DNA of 64,000 nucleotides from Gammaproteobacteria bacterium (GCA_018814405.1 JAHIZO010000009.1:62001-126000), one strand, 5' to 3'; counted from the stretch's first letter, positions 26,847 through 36,662 are shown. Numbers and translations: made by a program. The notes: a model not told the origin generated them from the sequence alone.

Positions 26847-27188
26847 TCAATCCTTCAGCGTTAGGGTGGTGACAGCCGTTATCTTGTCTATATCCAACTG
26901 CAATTCGCAAAATTCATCCAGCTCGTTCGTCGGAGTCGGGTCGTCTGCGCAACTACAGCCGGCGATCACGCTTTTGAAGAATATCCCGACCCACGCGCGG
27001 ATGACGGGACCTGCATCGTCGATGCGCTTGATGATCACGCTGATCGGCCTGTCTATCACCTGGCTCCCCGAAGTCAGCGCCGCCTGCAGCGGCAGGTCCG
27101 CGATGCCGAGTCGCACCAGCTCGCGCTTGAGCATCTCCTCGAACTCGGGGCGCCCCCACACCGACAACGCGGCTTCAAGACGTAGCAA
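26847..27188 (-). CDS. Small conserved-looking hypothetical protein
   Basis: I do not recognise this 113-residue protein. It has an alpha/beta pattern with a hydrophobic segment GPVIRAWVGIFFKSVIAGCSCADDP and an acidic ELDEFCELQLDID near the C-terminus. CSC could bind metal but no second pair is evident. It starts 3 bases after the upstream diguanylate cyclase stop, so it is probably co-transcribed and might modulate that enzyme. Confidence 0.6.
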   Translation of the reverse strand: MLRLEAALSVWGRPEFEEMLKRELVRLGIADLPLQAALTSGSQVIDRPISVIIKRIDDAGPVIRAWVGIFFKSVIAGCSCADDPTPTNELDEFCELQLDIDKITAVTTLTLKD

Positions 27189-27191
27189 CGC

Positions 27192-28370
27192 TCATGCCTC
27201 GACCACACAGTCTCGGCCATTGTCCTTGGCGCGATACAAAGCCTGATCCACGCGCACCAGCCAGCTGTCCAGCGATTCGTCCGAACGTATCTGGGCCACA
27301 CCGAACGAAGCCGACACACACCATGCATGCTGCTGACCGGACAGCAGATCACTCTCTTTCAGCTTGTTGCGGATACGCTGGGCGAGTTGCGCGGCGGCTA
27401 TCCTGTCCGTCATAGGCAACACCAACATGAATTCCTCGCCGCCATAACGCCCGAAAAAATCCCCCTGCCGCAGCAGCGGCTCCACACAGCGGGCGAACGA
27501 CACCAGCACGTCATCCCCCACCCCGTGACCGAAACTGTCGTTCACGTTCTTGAAGTGGTCGATGTCGATCAGCACGATGGTACAGGCGCTACCGTAGCGG
27601 CCGAACATCTCGTACTGGCGTTCCAGCTGTTCGACGATGAAGTGCCGGTTATACAGGCCGGTGAGCTGGTCATGCACGGCCATCACTTGCAGTGTCTGGT
27701 TGAGCGCGTCGAGTTGACTGTTGCGCAACTCCAGTTCGCGCCGGTTGCGGCGGTTCTGCACCAACTGACGCATCCCCTCAACGAACTGCCGGTAGGCATC
27801 CCAGCCGACCTGCATCTCGACCAAGAACAACACCCCCAGACCGATAGACAGATTGATATAGAACGATTCCCCCAAAGACAGGAAGAACAGGAAGGGCACG
27901 ATCAGAATGGACGCGCAAAAGGTCAGCATGGTGATGAACGATGGCGCCATGTTGGTCACGCTGACCGCCGAGATAGCGATCAACACCAGCAATATGATCA
28001 TGTCGCTGATCGCCGCAGTCGCCCCTTCGCTGTGGAAGAACACGATGGCCGCACCCCAGCTCAGCCCTTGTAACACGCGCAACACGATCTGCCAGCTGAG
28101 TGCCGCACGGATGCGTGTGTGCGGCAACGGCTGCTTCAACCAGCGGGTAGAGAGCACGTAAGTGATGCTGTCGGACAGGCTGTTGAGCAGCATCCAGCCG
28201 AGGATCCAGAACCACGGCGCGGTTTCCCACACCAGCCAAGCGATATACAGCGTGCCGAGCGGCGCCATCATTGAAGCAAGACGCGCGCGCTCCAGCAGCG
28301 TCCGGAAACACAATATTTCTACTTCGGCCTCATCTTCCGGCAAGAGGCTTTCCATCCACTGTTCTTGCAT
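27192..28370 (-). CDS. Membrane diguanylate cyclase (GGDEF)
   Basis: Five or six membrane helices (residues about 35-200) without a named sensor motif are joined by a short coiled coil (RRNRRELELRNSQLDALNQTLQ) to a GGDEF domain (about 235-390). The active site is GGEEF and the product-inhibition site RQGD lies five residues before it. It should make c-di-GMP. The signal is unknown. The small gene downstream starts 3 bases after its stop. Confidence 0.92.
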   Translation of the reverse strand: MQEQWMESLLPEDEAEVEILCFRTLLERARLASMMAPLGTLYIAWLVWETAPWFWILGWMLLNSLSDSITYVLSTRWLKQPLPHTRIRAALSWQIVLRVLQGLSWGAAIVFFHSEGATAAISDMIILLVLIAISAVSVTNMAPSFITMLTFCASILIVPFLFFLSLGESFYINLSIGLGVLFLVEMQVGWDAYRQFVEGMRQLVQNRRNRRELELRNSQLDALNQTLQVMAVHDQLTGLYNRHFIVEQLERQYEMFGRYGSACTIVLIDIDHFKNVNDSFGHGVGDDVLVSFARCVEPLLRQGDFFGRYGGEEFMLVLPMTDRIAAAQLAQRIRNKLKESDLLSGQQHAWCVSASFGVAQIRSDESLDSWLVRVDQALYRAKDNGRDCVVEA

Positions 28371-28517
28371 ATCTCCTCCAAGCGCCCGAGTCTAATTCCC
28401 CGTTGCGCGTTTTGCCAATAACCATGCAGCTTAGCGCGGCTTTAAATAGCTATTTTTCAGGAGTACCATGTAACTGCCAATCGGTCATTTATAGATTCAG
28501 GATCGTGGGAGAAGAAA

Positions 28518-29318
28518 ATGGATGCCATAAGCAACATCAATCCAAATTTCTATCTAGCCAGCATCCTCGCCAATGATGCGGTCACGCCTTCCTATGGCTT
28601 GCTCTCGTCGCAACTGAGCCTTTCCACTCCCGGCATCTTCAATAACGATTCCACCTATGTCGGCATCTCCACCAGAGGACAGTTACTGTCTGCTGCCGTC
28701 CTGTTCCAGAGTACGCTGAGACTTGGCAATGCCGCTGACGCCGAACCAGATATCGAAAGCCTGACCAGCAATGCCCAAAGGTTGGTTGATAGCTTCAACA
28801 CCTTGCAACAGAGTGCTGCAGCCCTCAACAACACGAACGGCCTGCTGGCGACAGGTATCACCGGCGCCTCGAATCTGACCCTACCACTCAATGTGCAGGC
28901 CCAGACGAGTTACGACAACGGTGACTCATCGCTGACGCAATTATCGCAACTGGGCATCTCCTTCCAGGCGGCCAGTTTTCCCGGCGCGGCGGCCAGCTTG
29001 AGTCTTGATCAGGACACTTTGCAAGCCGCTTTTGAAAGCGATGCCAGCGGCGCGGCCTTCCTTCTATCAAAAGCGACCAATGCATTCAGCGACGTGGCAG
29101 GAAAATTCATCAGCCAATCAGGCAGCCAGTACGCATCTCTCGAAGCGTTGTTGCAATCTTCGTCGGATTACTCGCTACTGTTCAACACACCACAGCAGCA
29201 ATCCTTCAACGATCTGTTCAGCCTGTTGTACAGCCAGCCGCAGAGCAGTAGCACGAATTGGGGGAAAGTGTATTCCGCCATGAACGAGTACAACCTTGTC
29301 TCACATCTGTTCAGCTGA
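28518..29318 (+). CDS. Orphan FliD-like C-terminal domain protein
   Basis: A 266-residue Ser/Gln/Asn-rich protein without a signal peptide. Residues about 130-200 (LSQLGISFQAASFPGAAASLSLDQDTLQAAFESDASGAAFLLSKATNAFSDVAGKF) resemble the C-terminal domain of flagellar cap protein FliD, where LGI..d..G.L.lD...L..A is conserved. There are no flagellar genes nearby and it is much shorter than FliD. GGGAGAAGAAA precedes the ATG. It may be a filament-associated or adhesive protein exported by another route. Confidence 0.55.
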   Translation: MDAISNINPNFYLASILANDAVTPSYGLLSSQLSLSTPGIFNNDSTYVGISTRGQLLSAAVLFQSTLRLGNAADAEPDIESLTSNAQRLVDSFNTLQQSAAALNNTNGLLATGITGASNLTLPLNVQAQTSYDNGDSSLTQLSQLGISFQAASFPGAAASLSLDQDTLQAAFESDASGAAFLLSKATNAFSDVAGKFISQSGSQYASLEALLQSSSDYSLLFNTPQQQSFNDLFSLLYSQPQSSSTNWGKVYSAMNEYNLVSHLFS

Positions 29319-29327
29319 ACAAACAAC

Positions 29328-30812
29328 TCAACCTGCGGGCTTTGCCAAAGCCCGCAGTACGGCCTGCAATAATTCCCAGCAATGCGCGACCGAAGTTATC
29401 TCCACCTTCTCGCCCGGCGCATGCGCGCCGCGTATGTCAGGCCCGAACGAGATCATGTCCAGATGCGGATGGCTCGCTGCGAGCAAGCCGCATTCCAGCC
29501 CGGCATGGATCACCTGCAGCGAAGCCGGCGCACCGAACTGCTGCTCGTACACCTGCTGGCACAAGACCAACAGTGGCGAGGCGGGATTCGGAGTCCAGCC
29601 CGGATAGGCGCCATCCTTGTAGGCGCGCAATCCATAGCCGGAAGCAAAAGAGACAAGCTTGTCGGCCAGCACATCGGCGCGCGCATCCAGCAGCGAGCGC
29701 ACCTTGAATGTCACTTTGCTCTCACCGTTCATCAGTTTGAATACGCCCAGATTGCTGGACGTATCGGTCACACCGGCGAAATCATCGCTGATACGCGATA
29801 CGCCATTGACCACGTTATCGAGGAAACCGAGCAGATAGTCCCGCTCCGTAGAAATCACCGCCTGCCCCACCGGCATCTCATCCAACTCATAGCGGAAAGA
29901 GATTCCCGCATCCACATCAGTGAAGCGGTGCTGCCATGAAGCCAAGCGATGCTCCACCCATTCATCTATGCCGGAAACCGCAGCGGCAGGTACCGCACAG
30001 ATCGCGAACGCCTCGCGCGGGATGGCGTTGCGCGCCGACCCGCCCTGCATCTCGATCAGGCGCACATCGGTGTGCGCGGCCAGATCGCGCAACGCTTCGG
30101 CCAACAACTTGATGGCATTGCCGCGACCAAGATGGATATCGATGCCCGAGTGTCCACCGCGCAGACCTGATACATCGAAACGCAATACCTCATAGTCCTG
30201 TGGTAACGCTTCCATCTCACTGATGTGACGCACCTCGACATCAACCCCGCCCGCGCACCCCAGATAGAAATGGCCCCATTCCTCCGTGTCCAGATTGATG
30301 AGCACCTGCCCCTGCAAGGTGCCGGGTGCCAGACCGCGCGCACCGTCCATGCCCGACTCTTCATTAATGGTCAGCAACACTTCCAGCGCGGGATGCTCAA
30401 GCTCTTCAGCTTCCAGCGCCGCCAGCGCCAGCGCCACACCGATGCCGTTGTCCGCGCCCAGCGTGGTGTTCTCTGCCACCACCCAGCCTTCGCGCACCAC
30501 CGTCCGGATGGCATCGCGCTCAAAATCGTGCACCGTACCCGCATTAGCCTGACACACCATATCAAGATGACCTTGCAGGATCACGCCGGGCGCAGACTCG
30601 CAACCGGGGCTGGCAGGTTTTTGCAGGATGAGATTGCCGACCGCATCTTCGAAATGCGCGATGCCGTGGGCATCGGCCCATGCGGACAGATTTTGCTTGA
30701 GCGCCTCTTCTCGATAGGAAGGACGCGGGATCGCACACAACGTGGCGAAGTGAGCCCAGACCAAAGACGGATGCAATCCACTCAAGGTCGATTCTTTTGC
30801 TGCTTCGGTCAT
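29328..30812 (-). CDS. pepD: Cytosol nonspecific dipeptidase PepD
   Basis: An M20-family aminoacyl-histidine dipeptidase (494 residues). The first metal His is in VILQGHLDMVCQ, the bridging Asp in TTLGADNGIGVALALAALE, and the catalytic Glu pair in LTINEESGMDGARGL. It hydrolyses Xaa-His and other dipeptides in the cytosol. It begins 2 bases after the nitrilase gene stop, giving an operon GNAT-nitrilase-pepD that suggests a role in peptide or amino-acid derivative turnover. Confidence 0.92.
   Translation of the reverse strand: MTEAAKESTLSGLHPSLVWAHFATLCAIPRPSYREEALKQNLSAWADAHGIAHFEDAVGNLILQKPASPGCESAPGVILQGHLDMVCQANAGTVHDFERDAIRTVVREGWVVAENTTLGADNGIGVALALAALEAEELEHPALEVLLTINEESGMDGARGLAPGTLQGQVLINLDTEEWGHFYLGCAGGVDVEVRHISEMEALPQDYEVLRFDVSGLRGGHSGIDIHLGRGNAIKLLAEALRDLAAHTDVRLIEMQGGSARNAIPREAFAICAVPAAAVSGIDEWVEHRLASWQHRFTDVDAGISFRYELDEMPVGQAVISTERDYLLGFLDNVVNGVSRISDDFAGVTDTSSNLGVFKLMNGESKVTFKVRSLLDARADVLADKLVSFASGYGLRAYKDGAYPGWTPNPASPLLVLCQQVYEQQFGAPASLQVIHAGLECGLLAASHPHLDMISFGPDIRGAHAPGEKVEITSVAHCWELLQAVLRALAKPAG
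29333..29357. terminator. Strong hairpin between convergent genes
   Basis: CTGCGGGCTTT-gcc-AAAGCCCGCAG is a perfect 11-bp stem that overlaps the 3' end of pepD and follows the FliD-like gene by 14 bases. On the minus strand it is followed by T-rich GTTGAGTTGTTTGTT, so it probably ends pepD transcripts; on the plus strand there is no U-run. Confidence 0.55.
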
Positions 30813-30814
30813 AT

Positions 30815-31687
30815 TCAGGATGCGGTGATGTTCACCGCTTTCTCATCGTAAAAGTCGGTGCGTTTGTCCAGCAATGGGATGGTGGTTCCTTTGAGCCGGT
30901 TCTCATCCAGCAGGGCAAGATCCACATCCGCCACCACGATCTGTTCCTCGTTCATCACGCCTTCCGCCGCGATACCGTCCCGTGCGAACGGAAAATCGGA
31001 AGGCGTGATGATGGATGCCTGGCCGTAATGCAACCGCAAACCGGCCACCGGCAGGTTACCCACGGTGCTGGTCATGGCGACATAGATCTGGTTCTCGATC
31101 GCACGCGCATGGCAGCAATAGCGTACGCGCAAAAAACCCTGCCTGTCATCGGTACAGGACGGCACGAACACGATCTCCGCGCCCTCTTCCGACAGGCGCC
31201 GCGCCAACTCCGGGAATTCGATGTCATAACAGATCAGGATGCCGATCTTGGCATGCGGTGTATGGAACACCTTGAGCGCATCACCGTGATCGGTATGCCA
31301 TTTATCCTTCTCCCAGCGTGTGCGATGGATCTTGTCCTGCGTGTGCACCTCGCCACCCGGCGTGAACAGATACGCGGTATTCAACAGCCTGCCCTCGCGC
31401 ATGGTCGGATGACTGCCGCCGATCAAAAAGAAATTGTGCTTCATCGCCAAACCGCGCAACAACTCGACATAGCGCTCCGTGTATTCACTCAACTCACGCA
31501 CCGCCTTGGGGACATCCTCGTTATCCATGAACGACAATATCTGCGTGGTGAATATCTCCGGCAACAACACGTAATGCGGCTCATAGTCGGCTGCACTGTG
31601 CAGGACGAAACGCACCTGATTGGCGAAGCCCTCCCAATCGTCAACATGACGCAATTTGTACTGGATTGCCGCGATACGAACTCTCAT
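30815..31687 (-). CDS. Carbon-nitrogen hydrolase (nitrilase superfamily)
   Basis: The Glu-Lys-Cys triad is complete: E44 in LLPEIF, K119 in TQDKIHRTRWEKD and C153 in LICYDIEFPE. It hydrolyses a C-N bond of an amide or nitrile; the substrate is unknown. The start overlaps the GNAT gene by 4 bases. In many bacteria an N-terminal GNAT domain is fused to exactly this type of nitrilase, so the two products here probably work as one unit. Confidence 0.9.
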   Translation of the reverse strand: MRVRIAAIQYKLRHVDDWEGFANQVRFVLHSAADYEPHYVLLPEIFTTQILSFMDNEDVPKAVRELSEYTERYVELLRGLAMKHNFFLIGGSHPTMREGRLLNTAYLFTPGGEVHTQDKIHRTRWEKDKWHTDHGDALKVFHTPHAKIGILICYDIEFPELARRLSEEGAEIVFVPSCTDDRQGFLRVRYCCHARAIENQIYVAMTSTVGNLPVAGLRLHYGQASIITPSDFPFARDGIAAEGVMNEEQIVVADVDLALLDENRLKGTTIPLLDKRTDFYDEKAVNITAS

Positions 31688-32343
31688 ATCTCCTCCTGTA
31701 ACAGCTTGGCGGGCGGCAACTGGGTGGGGCGTTCCGCTTCGAATTCCGGATTGAGCCAGACGATCAGCGCCGCATTGCCAAGCGAGTCGTCGTCAGCCGG
31801 CAGATAGCCTTTCAGGATGCCACAATAGTTGAAACCTTCGCCAAGTTGGAAACGCAGCACCGGGTCATAGATATCACCCCATACCACTCGTTTGGCATAC
31901 TCATCCGGCGGCATCTGCCCGGCCACTTTGTAATAACCTGGCAGACGCCCGCCCGCGATGATGCGCTTCAGGTTCATGGCACGACACAATTTGCGCCGCG
32001 CCTCGTACAAGCCGTGCCCCACACCCTGATGGCGTATCTCGGGATCCACACACACCTCCGCACCGTACAAGGTGCGACCACTCATATCATGCGTATCGAA
32101 GAAACCGTTATTGGTCACACTGTCCCAGGTGTGGTGCAGACTGTAATCGTCCCAAGTGATCACCAGTGCCACCGCCAACCCGACGATCTTGCCGTCCAGC
32201 TCGGCGACGAACTGCCCCTGCGGAAAATGTTCGAGCAGACTCTCGAATTGATGTCGGGTGAAAGGCGGGATCGCGGAATAGACCCGCTCCTGCAGATCGG
32301 TTGCGGCCTCGATGTCCTTTGCTGCCATGATGCGGATGTTCAC
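31684..32343 (-). CDS. GNAT acetyltransferase paired with nitrilase
   Basis: A 219-residue GNAT protein: the acetyl-CoA loop is VCVDPEIRHQGVGHGLYEARR, preceded by the beta-bulge strand and followed by a long C-terminal extension (GYYKVAGQMPPDEYAKRVVWGDIYDPVLRFQLGEGFNYCGILKGYLPAD). That extension is the one seen in fused GNAT/carbon-nitrogen hydrolase proteins. It overlaps the nitrilase gene (ATGA). Substrate unknown. Confidence 0.87.
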   Translation of the reverse strand: MNIRIMAAKDIEAATDLQERVYSAIPPFTRHQFESLLEHFPQGQFVAELDGKIVGLAVALVITWDDYSLHHTWDSVTNNGFFDTHDMSGRTLYGAEVCVDPEIRHQGVGHGLYEARRKLCRAMNLKRIIAGGRLPGYYKVAGQMPPDEYAKRVVWGDIYDPVLRFQLGEGFNYCGILKGYLPADDDSLGNAALIVWLNPEFEAERPTQLPPAKLLQEEI

Positions 32344-32440
32344 GCCCCACCTCCCTTGTGCTTATGCTTACCCAGACTCTAGCACTTCGCAGCCAGACGG
32401 TTCAATCAAACGGGGCTTTCCTTGTACAGGATGTACAACG

Positions 32441-34702
32441 CTATAAGCCCGACCAGTTTCGGCTTTCAAAATCCCAGAACGTCACAGGCCGGGAAAAGAG
32501 ATATCCCTGGAAAGTCTTGCAGCCGAACGACACCAGCAGATCGAGCTGTTCCCTTGTCTCCACGCCCTCCGCCACCACATCCAGCCCCAGATTCTGCGCC
32601 ATGCCGATGATCGTCTTCGCGATCACCGCATCGCCGGCATCTGTGACCACGTTACGCACGAAAGCACGGTCGATCTTCAACTGGCTGATCGGCAATTGGC
32701 GCAGATAGGCGAGTGAGGAATAGCCGGTACCGAAATCATCCAGCGAGAAGCGCACGCCCGCGGCCTTGAGCCGACTGATCTTGCCAATCGCCTCATCCAC
32801 ACCATCCACCAATGAAGTCTCGGTCAATTCCAGCTTGAGCATGCCGGGCTCGACCCCGCTGCGTTTGATGATAGACAGCACATCTTCGACGAAGTCCGTA
32901 CGCATGAAGGCCGACGCCGAGACATTCACCGCCAGTAAAAGGGGCATGGCGCCCGGCTTGCTTTGCCAGCGATTGAGGCGCTTGCAAGTTTCCGCCAGCA
33001 CCCAAAAGTCGATGTCGGCGATCAGTCCGGATTCCTCCGCGTAGGGGATGAACTCGTTCGGCATCAGCAGGCCGCGTTCGGGATGTTGCCACCTGAGCAG
33101 CACCTCAGCCCCGAGACACTGCCCCTGCGCATCGACCTGCGGCTGGAAATACAGTTCGAACTGGTTCTCGCTCAAAGCGAGGCGCAGCTCCTTGTTCAAC
33201 TTGGCACGCTCTTCCAGCGCCTGCTGCATGGAAGGGTCGAAGAAGCGCAAAGTGGCGCGACCACTGTTCTTGGCTTGATATAAAGCCACGTCGGAGTGTT
33301 TCAGCAATTCATCCACGCTCTTCTGGCTGCCGTGGAACAGTGCCACACCGATACTGGCAGTGCCGTGATGCGGCTGCCCGTTCAGCAGATAAGGCAAGTT
33401 GAGCGAGGAGAGCACCTTGCTGGCCACGGACTCGGCACGCGGCACTACATCCAGTTCGGTATCGAACAGATTGGCCAGCATGACCACGAATTCGTCGCCG
33501 CCCAACCTGGCCACCGTATCCCCCGTGCGCACACAGCCGAGCAACCGGTGCGCCACCTCGACCAGCAACTGGTCGCCGACATCGTGCCCCTGCGTGTCGT
33601 TGAGATCCTTGAAGTTGTCCAGATCGATGAAAAGCACCGCACCGTAACTGTTGTTGCGGTCACTCGCTGCCATCGCCAGTTGCAGGCGATCGATCAGCAG
33701 GCGCCGATTCGGCAACGAGGTGAGCGTATCGTAATAGGCAAGGCGGTTGATCTCCTCTTCCGCAGCCTTGCGGGTGGTGATGTCGCTGAATATCCCGACG
33801 TAATGGGTGACTTCATCCTGCTCGTTCTTGACAGCCGTGATGGTCAGATTCTTGGGATATATCTCGCCTGTCTTGCGACGGTCGAGCAGCTCGCCCTCCC
33901 ACCTTCCTTCACGTTTGACGGTTGCCCACATCTGCGCATAGAAGGCGGCATCATGTTTGCCGGATTTAAGGATGGCCGGGGTCTTGCCAATCGCTTCCTC
34001 CGGCTCGTAACCCGTGATCTCTGTAAAGGCTTTATTCACGCGCACGATCCGCGCATCCGCATCGGTGATCAGGATCGCCTCGTGCGTCTCGAAGGCCGTC
34101 GAGGCAATCACCAACTGCTGCTCCTTCTCCATCCGGTCGGTGACATCCAGATTGGTCGACCGCACCCCGAGCAGCTTGCCGTTATCGTCGCGCAGATCGC
34201 TGCATACATGCTCCAGCCAGCGCATCTCGCCATTGCGGGCGCGAATGCGGATCAACAGTCTTTCCGGCTTGCCATGTTCGTGCATCTGGAACACATGCTT
34301 GTCCCACAAGGCCCGATCTTCTTCCAACACCAGACGGGACATCAGGTGCGGCTCGGCGTAGAAATCCGCCTGGTTGTACCCGGTGATCGTCAGGCATGAG
34401 GGCGACACATATTCGTAGATCCCCTCGGTGTTGCGCACATAGATGAATTCCTGCGCCAGATCGGCCACTGCACGAAAAAGCTTTTGTCTGGCCGCCATCT
34501 CACGCCGCATCGCCACCAGCGTCGCCAGCAGCAAACCGATGAACAGTCCCAGCAGGGAGGGGATGATGAAATGGCGTGGCGAGGATTGATGAAAGAGCAG
34601 GAACATCTGTACCGAGGCGAACGTCAGCACCAAGGCAAGACCCGCAACGATATAACGCAGGTAGATGCTTTTATGTCTGCTTATGAATGGCAAAATTTCC
34701 AT
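32441..34702 (-). CDS. PAS-PAS-GGDEF-EAL hybrid c-di-GMP enzyme
   Basis: Two membrane helices (residues 12-65) with almost no loop anchor two PAS domains (about 72-195 and 198-320). A GGDEF domain follows (about 328-480) with intact GGDEF and inhibitory site RTGD. The EAL domain (about 490-745) reads EVLLRW for the EAL motif and keeps DDFGTGYSSL and the catalytic AEGVET, so phosphodiesterase activity is likely. The protein can probably both make and break c-di-GMP in response to a PAS-sensed signal. Single transcription unit. Confidence 0.92.
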   Translation of the reverse strand: MEILPFISRHKSIYLRYIVAGLALVLTFASVQMFLLFHQSSPRHFIIPSLLGLFIGLLLATLVAMRREMAARQKLFRAVADLAQEFIYVRNTEGIYEYVSPSCLTITGYNQADFYAEPHLMSRLVLEEDRALWDKHVFQMHEHGKPERLLIRIRARNGEMRWLEHVCSDLRDDNGKLLGVRSTNLDVTDRMEKEQQLVIASTAFETHEAILITDADARIVRVNKAFTEITGYEPEEAIGKTPAILKSGKHDAAFYAQMWATVKREGRWEGELLDRRKTGEIYPKNLTITAVKNEQDEVTHYVGIFSDITTRKAAEEEINRLAYYDTLTSLPNRRLLIDRLQLAMAASDRNNSYGAVLFIDLDNFKDLNDTQGHDVGDQLLVEVAHRLLGCVRTGDTVARLGGDEFVVMLANLFDTELDVVPRAESVASKVLSSLNLPYLLNGQPHHGTASIGVALFHGSQKSVDELLKHSDVALYQAKNSGRATLRFFDPSMQQALEERAKLNKELRLALSENQFELYFQPQVDAQGQCLGAEVLLRWQHPERGLLMPNEFIPYAEESGLIADIDFWVLAETCKRLNRWQSKPGAMPLLLAVNVSASAFMRTDFVEDVLSIIKRSGVEPGMLKLELTETSLVDGVDEAIGKISRLKAAGVRFSLDDFGTGYSSLAYLRQLPISQLKIDRAFVRNVVTDAGDAVIAKTIIGMAQNLGLDVVAEGVETREQLDLLVSFGCKTFQGYLFSRPVTFWDFESRNWSGL

Positions 34703-34789
34703 CTATGCCTACCCCTCTCAAATCGCCTGACTGCACCCTCAGTTGGCCTTGTCCATCGGTATCGCACTTCAGCTTACATCATTGTGTAT

Positions 34790-35209
34790 TCAACCGAATA
34801 ATTTCTGCCACCAGCGGCGGCGATTACCCGGCAAGGGCGCATCATCCTCGATCAGCGCCGGCGGCATACGGCTCAACATCCAGCGCGGCGGCACCGGTGT
34901 ACTGCTGCATGAACTGCCGACGCTGTTCGGGTCGTGGATCTTGATAAGTGAAGGCTGCTCGACATCGTCGGCATAAACGATGCCGCAATGCGTGCAGTCA
35001 TGTTCACGCCGCAACAGTTCATCCACTTCAGTGATGAAATCGTTCAGCGCTTCGACTGTCATCGTCTGCGGCACCGGCTCCTCGCCGACCATGCTGATGT
35101 ACCAGCCTTCAGGATTCGACCGAACAGCCGCCCACAAGACGTCCAGATCGGTCCAGTGCAGCATGCCGCGAAAAGGCCCTTTCATTCGCTCCAGAAATTC
35201 TTGGCTCAT
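34790..35209 (-). CDS. Hypothetical protein with Cys motifs
   Basis: I do not recognise this 139-residue protein. It is soluble, with an N-terminal alpha/beta part (FRGMLHWTDLDVLWAAVRSNPEGWYISMVGEEPVPQTMTVEALNDFITEVDELL), a HDCTHCGIVY motif near residue 73 and GSSCSS near residue 99. The C-terminal tail is basic (GNRRRWWQKLFG). CxxC plus a third Cys could bind zinc. It lies between two c-di-GMP genes on the same strand. Confidence 0.6.
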   Translation of the reverse strand: MSQEFLERMKGPFRGMLHWTDLDVLWAAVRSNPEGWYISMVGEEPVPQTMTVEALNDFITEVDELLRREHDCTHCGIVYADDVEQPSLIKIHDPNSVGSSCSSTPVPPRWMLSRMPPALIEDDAPLPGNRRRWWQKLFG

Positions 35210-35332
35210 GGTATTCCTATCTGATTGGCTATCGCTTCATCTGATGACAGGCTGCCGGTGATCTTAGAGTCACCTTGCCGTAATCGTTACTTGTTCGATC
35301 TTGTCACGCGCACTGTATGCGCAGTCGCCATG

Positions 35333-36532
35333 CTACACCACAAGCTGGGACGCATACTCTGCCCGCTCGCTTCTGCAATTTCCGGAAAAGCACACGCGGT
35401 TGCGTCCTGCCTGCTTGGCCTGATACAGCGCTGCATCAGCTTCAGCCAACAGCCTCTTCAACGCACTTTTCCCATCCCCGGCGCTACAGGCGATACCGAT
35501 ACTCACTGTAACGGCAACCACACCCGCCTCTGTCTGCAGCGGCGTGATGGCGATGATCTCGCGTAAGGCCTCGGCCAGTATCAATGCCCCTGCGGCATCG
35601 GTATCCGGAGCGATCACACAGAATTCCTCGCCGCCGTAACGCCCCAACACATCACCGCCACGCAGACGTTGCGCCATCAGTGCCACAGCCTGGCGCAACA
35701 CCTCATCGCCCGCCGGATGTCCGTACGTGTCATTGATACGTTTGAAGTGATCGACATCGATCATCAGCAACGACATCGGGCGGCCACTGCGTTGCGCAAG
35801 AACCCGCGCCCCCTGGTCCATCAACGCACGGCGATTGGGCACGCCGGTCAAACTGTCGGTCATCGCCAGAAGCATGATCTCGTGATCGGTGCGCTCTTTG
35901 ATCATCAATATAAAACCGACCGAACCGAGCAAGGCAGTCGCCATCACCGAGATGAAAGTGACCACCTGCACCCAATGGATCGCGATGTGATTCTGTGGCT
36001 GGGCGAAATCGACCATGCCAGACAAAGCCGCCACAGCCCGCATAGCCAACACTATCAGGATCATGATCGAGCCACCGTATAACAAACGCCATGCTCGCCC
36101 TTTGCGCATTTCGCTATCGGACAGCAGGGCATGGACGATCAAGGCCGCCTGAAAGGCGTAGATCACACCGCCCCAGACAAAGCGCCCCGCGATGTCGTCG
36201 ATCAGCAAACCTGACACGGCAACTTGCAGTACGACCGGCACAAAGAACTTCCAGGGGGCGAAGTCGCGGCGCTGGAATTCATAGATGGCGGCAAGGAACA
36301 TCGCAAAGGAAGCGGCTTTTAACAAATTGGCCAGCACGACTGAGAACTCATCCGGAATCACACCGCGGCCGGCGATCAACAACCAGGTGAAGGTCTCCAG
36401 CAATACTGCCAGCGCCCACTTGTTAAGCCCTTGCTCGCGCCCCTTTAAAGATGCCGCGACGAACAGACTCAGTACCATGAGCGAGTTAGTCAGGATCAGG
36501 GAGAACAACAGGGTGCGGGGATCGAGAAGCAT
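35333..36532 (-). CDS. Membrane diguanylate cyclase (GGDEF)
   Basis: Seven predicted membrane helices (residues about 8-215) form an uncharacterised sensor module. The GGDEF domain (about 235-385) has GRYGGEEF and inhibitory site RGGD five residues upstream; the metal-binding MIDVDHFKRINDTYGH is intact. It should synthesise c-di-GMP under product inhibition. A C-terminal tail of about 15 residues follows. Confidence 0.92.
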   Translation of the reverse strand: MLLDPRTLLFSLILTNSLMVLSLFVAASLKGREQGLNKWALAVLLETFTWLLIAGRGVIPDEFSVVLANLLKAASFAMFLAAIYEFQRRDFAPWKFFVPVVLQVAVSGLLIDDIAGRFVWGGVIYAFQAALIVHALLSDSEMRKGRAWRLLYGGSIMILIVLAMRAVAALSGMVDFAQPQNHIAIHWVQVVTFISVMATALLGSVGFILMIKERTDHEIMLLAMTDSLTGVPNRRALMDQGARVLAQRSGRPMSLLMIDVDHFKRINDTYGHPAGDEVLRQAVALMAQRLRGGDVLGRYGGEEFCVIAPDTDAAGALILAEALREIIAITPLQTEAGVVAVTVSIGIACSAGDGKSALKRLLAEADAALYQAKQAGRNRVCFSGNCRSERAEYASQLVV

Positions 36533-36662
36533 GAAAAGCTGCAGCTACCAAAGAGGCAATAAGTCAGAAAAGAGCCGAAGCATAGGGTTCGGGATAATCA
36601 GGGTCAACATTTTAAACGCCAATTCATTACAGACAGAAAGGTCATGCCGTCAGCCACTGGAA

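Noticed and set aside
33296-34399. 367-residue plus-strand ORF antisense to the PAS-GGDEF-EAL gene
   Set aside because: His/Arg/Gln-rich shadow of a gene with intact GGDEF and PAS motifs.
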